From positions 1 through 64,000 of the forward strand of contig JAGLRN010000025.1 of the NCBI GenBank assembly GCA_023136265.1: a stretch of 64,000 bases of DNA, given 5' to 3'. This DNA comes from Thermoplasmata archaeon (lineage in GTDB: Archaea; Thermoplasmatota; Thermoplasmata; RBG-16-68-12; JAGMCJ01). The notes below the pieces were generated by a model. It was not told where the DNA came from and made no database searches. It worked only from the letters and a program-made list of their open reading frames with translations. The stretch's first letter is position 1; each line of letters begins with the position of its first letter. Positions 57,283 through 64,000 of this stretch are shown one piece after another. The position numbers were made by a program, and so were the translations under genes.

Positions 57283-57717
57283 GTGACCAAGGAAATCCCG
57301 GCCTCGTCCGAAGATATCCAAGACATACTTCAGAAGTCGCAAACCATTGCCGTGGTGGGGATGTCTAACAAGCCGGAGAGAGCCAGCTATCAAGTGGCAA
57401 TGTATCTGAAGAATGCCGGATATGACATCGTCCCCGTCAATCCTGCTTACCCTGAGATCGAGGGAATGAAGAGCTATCCCGACGTCGAATCCGTACCAGG
57501 GAACGTGGATGTCGTCGACATCTTTCGAAGACCGGAGTTCGTTGAGCCTATCGTCGAATCAGCAATAAGGAAGGGTGCACGAGTCGTGTGGATGCAGGAG
57601 GGCGTTGTCAACCCGAAGGCTGCAGAGAGGGCGAAGGAGGCCGGACTCCGGGTCGTCATGGACAGGTGCATGATGAAGGAGCATCACAGGTTGATGGCCC
57701 ATGGGACAGGGCAATAG
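57283..57717 (+). CDS. CoA-binding (YccU-type Rossmann) protein, GTG start
   Basis: QTIAVVGMSNKPERASYQVAMYLKNAGYDIVPVNPAYPEIEGMKSYPDVESVPG. Confidence 0.85.
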   Translation: MTKEIPASSEDIQDILQKSQTIAVVGMSNKPERASYQVAMYLKNAGYDIVPVNPAYPEIEGMKSYPDVESVPGNVDVVDIFRRPEFVEPIVESAIRKGARVVWMQEGVVNPKAAERAKEAGLRVVMDRCMMKEHHRLMAHGTGQ

Positions 57718-57740
57718 TGCCTTCACACGCAAGAAGGAAG

Positions 57741-57842
57741 TGGGCCCGCCGAGAATTTCAGGCCCTCGCGAGAGCAAGAGCCTTTTGAACTCGAGTTACC
57801 AGCACCCCAAGCTGGAAGGATACCAAACTACCCCACGGGCCC
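57741..57842 (-). tRNA. tRNA-Pro (anticodon GGG) with a 29-nt intron in the T-loop (57755-57783)
   Basis: GGGCCCG/CGGGCCC acceptor, CCAGC-TTGGGGT-GCTGG anticodon arm, TCGAG/CTCGG T-stem with intron hairpin inside its loop. Confidence 0.9.
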
Positions 57843-57881
57843 TGACCGTGCATGGGACTGTAGAACAAAAAGGCTTCGCAT

Positions 57882-58073
57882 CTAACCGAATGGCAGGACA
57901 TCATCAATCGTGTCAGCATTCGAAAGCAGCATCCGGCGGCAACAATAGCGGGTCAGTCCAAGAGAATCGAGAACCTCCTGCGGATCCTCGCCCATCCCGA
58001 TTTTCTTCTGGTACTCTTCCCACTCAGAGGCAACGACCCTTCCGCAGCTGAAACATCTCACAGGTATTATCAC
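57882..58073 (-). CDS. rpoN: DNA-directed RNA polymerase subunit N (Rpb10), GTG start
   Basis: VIIPVRCFSCGRVVASEWEEYQ…RYCCRRMLLSNADTIDDVLPFG. Confidence 0.94.
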   Translation of the reverse strand: MIIPVRCFSCGRVVASEWEEYQKKIGMGEDPQEVLDSLGLTRYCCRRMLLSNADTIDDVLPFG

Positions 58074-58077
58074 AGAA

Positions 58078-58476
58078 TCACCTATAGGACTTCTGCCTTT
58101 TCTTCCTTGCGCCTCTGCCCATCGGCTTCTTGGGCATTTTCCTTCTTGGATCGCTTGCGAGCAGGGTCCTGTCCCGTTCCTTGTAGAGCGATTCCAGCTC
58201 CTTGCTCTCGAGATATGCCACGATGCCCCTAGCAATAGCGGTCCGTGTCGCATCCGCCTGACCCATGATGCCCCCGCCCTGCACGTTGACCTCGATGTCC
58301 AGTTTCTTGATCTTATCTCCGGCCATGACGATGGGTTCAAGGATCTTCTGGCGGGCCAGTTCCGGACTCAAGATCTGGACTGGCCTCTTGTTCACCCTGA
58401 CCAGGCCCTTCCCTGGCTTGATTGTGGCTCGCGCAATCGCCTTCTTCCTCTTTCCGCTTGTCTGGATGACTTTCAT
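58078..58476 (-). CDS. rps9: 30S ribosomal protein S9
   Basis: TSGKRKKAIARATIKPGKGLVRVNKRPVQ…RKMPKKPMGRGARKKRQKSYR. Confidence 0.95.
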   Translation of the reverse strand: MKVIQTSGKRKKAIARATIKPGKGLVRVNKRPVQILSPELARQKILEPIVMAGDKIKKLDIEVNVQGGGIMGQADATRTAIARGIVAYLESKELESLYKERDRTLLASDPRRKMPKKPMGRGARKKRQKSYR

Positions 58477-58484
58477 TGGACCAC

Positions 58485-58898
58485 CTAGAACTTGGCCCCG
58501 AGCTTCCTTGAGAGGTCGCCGACCTTCGTGTACTGGCACGTCAGTTTCCCGAGGGCCTCCTCGATCCTCTCCAAAGTGGACTCGGCATACGAGTCAGGAA
58601 CGCCTATGTATACTCTCAACCTCTTGAACGCTTCCCTTCCTCTGGGCTTCTGGTAGGGGATCATGCCTCTGATCGTTCTCGTTACAATCTTGTCCGGCAT
58701 TCTCGGGAAAAAGGGACCTGACGTCTGGCTACCTATGTCCCTAATCTCCTTGTATTCGTTGAGGACGGATACCCTGTCCCCCGAAATGACCGCGAGCTCG
58801 GCATTGACCACAACGATTTCCTCCCCTTCGAGAAGCCTCTTGGCTATAACGCTGGCAAGCCTGCCAAGCACGGAGCCAGTCGCATCGATCACTGCCAT
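58485..58898 (-). CDS. rpl13: 50S ribosomal protein L13
   Basis: MAVIDATGSVLGRLASVIAKRLLEGEEIVVVNAELAVISG. Confidence 0.95.
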   Translation of the reverse strand: MAVIDATGSVLGRLASVIAKRLLEGEEIVVVNAELAVISGDRVSVLNEYKEIRDIGSQTSGPFFPRMPDKIVTRTIRGMIPYQKPRGREAFKRLRVYIGVPDSYAESTLERIEEALGKLTCQYTKVGDLSRKLGAKF

Positions 58899-58901
58899 GG
58901 T

Positions 58902-59264
58902 TCACCTCATTATTCTAACGCCACTTCCCTTCGGGTTCTTGTTCATGAGCTCCTCAATCGTCAGAACGAGGCCCCCGGAGTCCGTGATCTTCCTCCTTGC
59001 CACTTCGGAAGCGTGAAAGGAGGCCACGGTCACAGGCCTGTCTATGTTGCCAGAACCGAGAAGCTTGCCGGGGACGAGAATGACTTCCCCCTTCTTGGCG
59101 TATCTGGATATCCTGCTGATGTTCACTTCGGCCCAATTCCTCCGAGGTTTGCTCAGCCTGCAAGCTGTGTCCTTCCAAATGGGTGCTTTGTTCTCATAAG
59201 AGTGTCTCTTCAGCTCCTCTATGAGTTCCAATAATCTGGGGTTGGACTTCCCACTGCCAGGCAT
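58902..59264 (-). CDS. rpl18e: 50S ribosomal protein L18e
   Basis: NPRLLELIEELKRHSYENKAPIWKDTACRLSKPRRNWAEVNISRI. Confidence 0.94.
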   Translation of the reverse strand: MPGSGKSNPRLLELIEELKRHSYENKAPIWKDTACRLSKPRRNWAEVNISRISRYAKKGEVILVPGKLLGSGNIDRPVTVASFHASEVARRKITDSGGLVLTIEELMNKNPKGSGVRIMR

Positions 59265-59354
59265 CGGATATCCTCTGAGGAGGGTCTAAAGAAGGGTCTT
59301 CATATAAACCTTTTGTCCATCCGGATTGGGAGAAATCGACATGCCAGACTAACG

Positions 59355-59465
59355 TTTTTTCGGGCTTCGAGCGGCCCATTGGAGATAGCTCCGGGACCTA
59401 AGTGTCCCGGGCAACGGGGTTCTCGGTGCGATCGGAGGTCGCAAACGAGCTTTTCTTGGGGACAT
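59355..59465. ncRNA. Candidate structured RNA in the intergenic region
   Basis: Successive hairpins GGAG-ATAG-CTCC, CCGGGAC-CTAAGT-GTCCCGG, CTCG-(TGCGA…TCGCA)-CGAG. Confidence 0.3.
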
Positions 59466-59474
59466 TATCAAAAA

Positions 59475-59490
59475 CTATAAATATAAATGC
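59475..59490 (+). promoter_or_regulatory. TATA box (actataaatataaat) for the endonuclease IV-like gene
   Basis: AT-rich TATA element about 45-55 bp upstream of ATG 59534. Confidence 0.5.
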
Positions 59491-59533
59491 GCGCCAAATA
59501 GTAAGACCTTCGAGTTAACAGTCTGGTGGAGTA

Positions 59534-60556
59534 ATGATACGTTTCGGTCCTGCGGGCATTCCCCTATCGTGCAAAGGGAGAACCTTGCGAGATGGAATCG
59601 AGGACGTCCATAACCTGGGTCTGACCGCGATGGAAGTTCAGCTGGTCAGAGTGGGGCTCCTTGAACGACATCCCACTGAGGAAGAGGTCGGTCTTATAGC
59701 GAGGGACTTGCCGAACGAGCTGGTAGTTGAGATCATCAGGACGGAGGGATCGAGGGAGAGAGTGATTGCCAACCTCGACGCCGAGGTCAAGAAGGGGGAC
59801 GTCCTTCGCATTCTGGCATCGGGCATAGCGAAGGATTATCACGAACTCGCCGAGCTGGGGAGGCTATCCAGGGACCTCGACATAGAGCTGAACCTTCACG
59901 CACCGTACTACATGGATCTCATCGGCGTAGAGGAGGTGCCAGAGAGGAGCGTGGACAGCGTAAAATGGGGCGGGCTCCTTGCCAATGAAATGGGAGCAAA
60001 GGTCGTGGTGACCCATCTCGGTCTCTACGGTGACCTGACGAACAGGCAAGCAAGCATAAGACTCCGGAAGAACCTAGATTCGATTCTCAAATGGTTCAGG
60101 TCAAGGAGAATCAAGACCAAGCTCGGGCTGGAGTCCAGCGGAAGACAGGAGGTGTTTGGGAGCGTGAAGGAGATCATCTCCCTCTGCGAGAAGTACAAAG
60201 GTGTCGTTCCCGTGCTCAACTTCTCACACATACACTCGCGGGAAGGTGGCTCGCTGAGGACCAGCGAAGACTTCCAGAAGCTCTTCAACAGGTTCAAGAA
60301 GTACACGAAAGGCCACTTCCACACGCATTTCTCTGGAGTGGAACATGCGGACGGGAACGAGCTGAGATACACGCCAATCAAGAAGGGTGATCTCAGGTTC
60401 GAACCTCTCGCTGAATGCATTCTGGACAACAACTATGACATCACACTGATCTCCGGTTCCCCACTCCTGGAACATGACGCGATGTACATGAAGGTCATGC
60501 TGGAGAGGGTCTTGGCCAGGAGAGTTGCGAAGTCCGCCAAGGGGGGAAAGAAATGA
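59534..60556 (+). CDS. Endonuclease IV-like (AP endonuclease 2 family TIM barrel) protein
   Basis: IRFGPAGIPLSCKG…LNLHAPYYMDL…VVTHLGLYG…GLESSGRQEVFGS…HFHTHFSGVE. Confidence 0.88.
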   Translation: MIRFGPAGIPLSCKGRTLRDGIEDVHNLGLTAMEVQLVRVGLLERHPTEEEVGLIARDLPNELVVEIIRTEGSRERVIANLDAEVKKGDVLRILASGIAKDYHELAELGRLSRDLDIELNLHAPYYMDLIGVEEVPERSVDSVKWGGLLANEMGAKVVVTHLGLYGDLTNRQASIRLRKNLDSILKWFRSRRIKTKLGLESSGRQEVFGSVKEIISLCEKYKGVVPVLNFSHIHSREGGSLRTSEDFQKLFNRFKKYTKGHFHTHFSGVEHADGNELRYTPIKKGDLRFEPLAECILDNNYDITLISGSPLLEHDAMYMKVMLERVLARRVAKSAKGGKK

Positions 60557-61104
60557 CCAACAGGGCAAACGAGTCATCGCAATACATAGCGAAGAAGATA
60601 ACCGAGATCCTCGCGAACGGGGATGAGAAGTCCATCGAGGAGGTCATCAGGCTCCTGCTGACCTCGGACAAGGTGTTCATCTACGGTGCTGGCAGGTCCG
60701 GTCTGATAGGAAAGGCCTTCGCCATACGCCTGGTTCAGCTCGGTCTCAAGGTCTTCTTCATCGGTGAGACAACGACCCCAATCGTTGACGACACTGATGT
60801 TGCGCTGATTATCTCGAACACAGGCGAGACTATGTCAGCGATCCAGACGGCGAACATCATCAGGCGCGTCGGGGCGAAGGTAGTAGTGATAACCAGCAAG
60901 AAGCTTTCCAAGCTCGCACACGCGGGTAACGTAGTCGTCACTCTGGATCCCGAGCCAGATGATGGCACCGCGGCTCTCGCCCCACTTGGCACCCTTTTCG
61001 AGGATTCAACACTCATATTCTTGGATGGGATCATTGCGCAAATCATGGAGAAAAGGAAGGAAACGGAGTCCAAGATGAGAGGCAGGCACGCTATCTGGGT
61101 TTGA
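60553..61104 (+). CDS. SIS-domain protein, 6-phospho-3-hexuloisomerase-like
   Basis: VFIYGAGRSGLIGKAFAIRLVQLGLKVFFIGETTTP…LISNTGETMS. Confidence 0.88.
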   Translation: MTNRANESSQYIAKKITEILANGDEKSIEEVIRLLLTSDKVFIYGAGRSGLIGKAFAIRLVQLGLKVFFIGETTTPIVDDTDVALIISNTGETMSAIQTANIIRRVGAKVVVITSKKLSKLAHAGNVVVTLDPEPDDGTAALAPLGTLFEDSTLIFLDGIIAQIMEKRKETESKMRGRHAIWV

Positions 61105-61109
61105 GCGGG

Positions 61110-61517
61110 AGCTTCTTTCTTCATCCTTCCGTATGGATCTTCATATTCCTCCCAGTAGACGGCGAAAGGTGCGACCACGCATTCCTCCCCAGAGAGCGTG
61201 AAGGCCTCGATTTGCAGCTCCAACGGGTCCAGGACGATTGCGAAGGGGAACTCCTCCCGGAACATCCGCCGCTGCGTCTCGATGTCCTTGGGCGACATGA
61301 AGCAGGTGTATCCAGGGTGGGAGTGGTACCAACCAACGATGACGTAGTCGAAATCTGCCTTGTCGAGGCGATCGAAGAGCGCTTCGAACCCGTTCCTGTC
61401 GAAACTCACGGAGATGCCCGTTGCCTGGAGTTACGTTGTAACTGCGTCCTTGACTATGGCGTAGGCTTTGCCCAAATGAGCGAAGACATCGCCCAGAAGC
61501 AGCCCCATGACATGCAC
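61110..61517 (-). pseudogene. Rpn11/JAMM-like metalloprotease gene, N-terminally truncated and interrupted by in-frame TAA (61431-61433)
   Basis: VHVMGLLLGDVFAHLGKAYAIVKDAVTT*LQATGISVSFDRNGFEALFDRLDKADFDYVIVGWYHSHPGYTCFMSPKDIETQRRMF; JAMM HxHPGYx4SxxD present; no stop before the antisense overlap with the SIS gene. Confidence 0.65.
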
Positions 61518-61763
61518 CTAGCCGCCCTCGGGGTCAGGTATCAGCTCGACCACGTCACCCTCGCGAATCTCCGCATCCACAATCGTGGATTGCCCGCGCA
61601 GTACCGTCTTGCCCCGCCAGAGAACATAGGCACCGGGAGAGACCTCCCAGTAGCTGGCCGCGCTCTCGATTATCTCTTCCACGGTATTCTCGGCCTCCAA
61701 CTCCATCTCGACCGAGGACCCTGTTTCCGCGTTCTTCACCGTGATTCTCGTTGTCACAACCAC
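61518..61763 (-). CDS. Ubiquitin-like (beta-grasp) protein ending in Gly-Gly
   Basis: ITVKNAETGSSVEMELEAENTVEEIIESAASYWEVSPGAYVLWRGKTVLRGQSTIVDAEIREGDVVELIPDPEGG*. Confidence 0.75.
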   Translation of the reverse strand: MVVTTRITVKNAETGSSVEMELEAENTVEEIIESAASYWEVSPGAYVLWRGKTVLRGQSTIVDAEIREGDVVELIPDPEGG

Positions 61764-61926
61764 TCCCCCGTGAGGTTATTGCCTGAGGCGGTCTTAAAGG
61801 TTTTCGGAACTGACACATCTAGCGTTCGACGTGATTGGGGCAATCTGGATTCTTTGCGATCTCGAGGGTTTCGGCAACGTTTCTGAACCCGTAGATGTGC
61901 GTACGACTATCGTTCGGACCGATGTT

Positions 61927-62625
61927 CTATTTGCGACCGCGCTCGATCATTCCCATAATCAACAGACATGCCAGCAAGACCCTGCGGTCGAAATCCGGAG
62001 GCACGCTCATGCAGTTCAAATCCCAGATGTCTCCTATGATCTTGAACCTCTGATCGATCGCCGCGACCGGAACGCCGTGCAACTTGAAGGTCATCTTCTC
62101 GGGGATCAACGCTCCACCGGGTACGTATTTCCTAGCTAGACCACGTCCTTTCTCTTCGTATATTCCACCGATGAGCTGGTCGTGGGCGTTGTAGACCTCC
62201 CACTCGTCCCTCACGAACATCGAAGCCAAGGCCTTCCTCTTGATGAAGCCCAGAGTGGTGTTCGTCTGAGAGTCGATGACCGCGAAGGTCGCCCAAACAT
62301 CCAGTATCTGCTGTTGCTTGATTCTGAAGAGCTCCTGCTTCATTTTCTCGTCAGTGTAGATCCTGATGTCCTCCTTCAGCCTGAACATTTTCTGCTTTGC
62401 GAACCCCAGGGTCCTTCCTCTTCGGTCCTCGATCCAGTACTTGTTCCACACGGTCAAGACCTTCTTCCTGATGCTGTAGGCATTCTGAAACCATATGGCT
62501 GCGGAAGATGGGGGCTGTTGCGGCGTAGGCTTGGCTTGGATGTATTTCTTGCACTGATAGCAATACCATTTACCATACTTCTTCACCCAGGTCAGTTGAC
62601 CTTTGCATGTTGGACACACGCTCAT
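61927..62625 (-). CDS. Zinc-ribbon + LURP-one/scramblase-like protein
   Basis: CPTCKGQLTWVKKYGKWYCYQCKKY; KKVLTVWNKYWIEDRRGRTLGFAKQKMFRLKEDIRIYTDE…. Confidence 0.65.
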   Translation of the reverse strand: MSVCPTCKGQLTWVKKYGKWYCYQCKKYIQAKPTPQQPPSSAAIWFQNAYSIRKKVLTVWNKYWIEDRRGRTLGFAKQKMFRLKEDIRIYTDEKMKQELFRIKQQQILDVWATFAVIDSQTNTTLGFIKRKALASMFVRDEWEVYNAHDQLIGGIYEEKGRGLARKYVPGGALIPEKMTFKLHGVPVAAIDQRFKIIGDIWDLNCMSVPPDFDRRVLLACLLIMGMIERGRK

Positions 62626-62763
62626 GTATCACCCTCCCTTATTCCCTTCTCAAGCTACGTTGACTCGGGCTTGTTCCCTCCAGCCCGAAGTCGTAGGAGA
62701 ATCCCCCACCTTACTTATATTCCTATCCCTCATTCGTCTGTGGGCCCGTGAATTCGCTCAGTG

Positions 62764-63936
62764 ATGGCCGAAAGGCGAAGGATTATTACTCGTGAGTTCA
62801 TTGGGAAGGCGAATCCGATGCCAGAAGATTTCATTGTCACGCCATGGGAGGTCAAGGGCGAGATCGACTACGACAAGCTAGTGGAAAGGTTCGGAACTCA
62901 GTTGATCTCCCAGGAGATTCTGGATAGACTGGAGAAGCATGCTTCACCTCTGCACCACCTCTTGAGAAGAGGGATCTTCTATTCGCATCGCGACTTCGAT
63001 CGAATCCTGGACGAGTACGAGAAGGGCAATGGCTTCTTCCTGTACACTGGTCGAGGTCCCTCGGGTCACATCCATCTGGGCCACTTGCTGCCTTGGATTC
63101 TCACGAAATGGCTTCAGGACAACTTCAAGATCAAGTTCTACTTCCAGCTGACAGACGATGAGAAGTTCATGTTCGATGATCGCCTCACGAGAGAGGACAC
63201 CAAGAAGTACGCTTACGAGAACATGCTGGATGTCATTGCCTTGGGATTCGATCCCAAACTGACGAGGATATTCCTGGACACTGAGCTGATTCACACGCTC
63301 TACCCGATAGCGATTGACGTCGCCAGGAGGATCAATTTCTCTAAGGTCCGCGCGGTCTTCGGCTTCGACAGCAGCCACAACATCGGAAGCATCTTTTACA
63401 CGAGCGTTCAGGCGGTTCCCTGTTTTCTCGAGTCGGTGCTCGAGGGCAGGAACATCGCTTGTCTGATTCCCTGCGGGATTGACCAGGACCCTCATTTCAG
63501 AATCGCCAGAGATGTCGCTCCCTTGCTCGGATACTACAAGCCAGCGCTCCTGCACAACAAGCTTCTCCCGAGCTTGGCGGGTGGAGACAAGATGTCCGCC
63601 TCGCTTCCCCACACGAGCGTGTTCACGACGGACCAACCTGATGACGTAAGGAAGAAGATCGTCAACGCCTTCACAGGCGGGCGGGTCTCCGTGGAGGAGC
63701 AGAAGAGACTGGGAGCCAGTCCGGACATCTGCACGGTCTATCACTATTACATGCACTTCTTCATGCCAGAGGATGATGAGCTGAGAGACATCTATCTCAA
63801 GTGCAAGGGCGGCGAGATCCTCTGCGGGGAATGCAAGCAGATCCTCACCGAAAAGATCAATGGGTTCTTGAAGGAGCACCAGCAGAAGCGTGAAGAAGCC
63901 AAGGACAGGATCGAGGATTTCATACTCCGGGACTGA
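62764..63936 (+). CDS. trpS: Tryptophanyl-tRNA synthetase (archaeal/eukaryotic type)
   Basis: FFLYTGRGPSGHIHLGHLLPWILTKWLQD; GGDKMSASLPHTSVFTTD. Confidence 0.95.
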   Translation: MAERRRIITREFIGKANPMPEDFIVTPWEVKGEIDYDKLVERFGTQLISQEILDRLEKHASPLHHLLRRGIFYSHRDFDRILDEYEKGNGFFLYTGRGPSGHIHLGHLLPWILTKWLQDNFKIKFYFQLTDDEKFMFDDRLTREDTKKYAYENMLDVIALGFDPKLTRIFLDTELIHTLYPIAIDVARRINFSKVRAVFGFDSSHNIGSIFYTSVQAVPCFLESVLEGRNIACLIPCGIDQDPHFRIARDVAPLLGYYKPALLHNKLLPSLAGGDKMSASLPHTSVFTTDQPDDVRKKIVNAFTGGRVSVEEQKRLGASPDICTVYHYYMHFFMPEDDELRDIYLKCKGGEILCGECKQILTEKINGFLKEHQQKREEAKDRIEDFILRD

Positions 63937-63971
63937 AAAGAATAAATCGCAAGTGACCATTCGTGATTGTG

Positions 63972-64000
63972 ATGGATGTCGACGACCTAATGGACGAACT
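63972..64000 (+). CDS. Start of a CDS truncated by the window edge (MDVDDLMDE…)
   Basis: ATG after TrpS with open frame to the edge. Confidence 0.35.

Noticed and set aside
61518-61520. TAG between the Ubl and JAMM read as pyrrolysine
   Set aside because: The Ubl ends naturally in GG right before it, and the second interruption is TAA, which is not a Pyl codon; ordinary stop/gene decay is simpler.
62944-63960. 338-aa minus-strand ORF
   Set aside because: Antisense to trpS, which carries HIGH/KMSAS motifs.
1-64000. CRISPR arrays, rRNA genes, IS elements with terminal repeats
   Set aside because: None seen: no regularly spaced direct repeats, no 16S/23S/5S-like sequence, no DDE transposase frame.

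Overview
The window is a chromosomal segment of an archaeon. Archaeal r-proteins, RFC-L, Taw1, LonB, SecY and RNase P Rpp29 support this. The class II-type HMG-CoA reductase together with a phosphomevalonate dehydratase suggests a Thermoplasmatota-like euryarchaeon; that lineage call is inference. Most of it is housekeeping: the S10/spc ribosomal operon (L3 to SecY), an L18e-L13-S9-RpoN operon, ileS, trpS, rfcL, lonB and others. Most notable observations: (1) tRNA-His(GTG) and tRNA-Pro(GGG) each carry a small intron at the same non-canonical T-loop position (59/60), and both fold by hand into bulge-helix-bulge motifs. (2) IleRS is 1490 aa, with an appended C-terminus of helix-hairpin-helix motifs, zinc ribbons and a DUF835-like domain. 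(3) The adjacent 1898-aa coiled-coil protein ends in a clear paralogue of the IleRS C-terminal domain and carries two copies of a longin/roadblock-like module. (4) Four Ras-like small GTPases lie in tandem. (5) A ubiquitin-like protein ending in Gly-Gly is followed, in the same frame, by a truncated and stop-interrupted Rpn11/JAMM-like gene. (6) The phosphomevalonate dehydratase small subunit is fused to a NUDIX domain. (7) An accessory island (about 2.1-4.45 kb) holds a short serine recombinase, a 45-aa protein, an HTH-ExK putative nuclease and palindromic sites. A 10-kb block of large surface/secreted proteins spans 46.9-57.1 kb. No CRISPR array or rRNA was seen. All domain calls are by eye; no searches were run.
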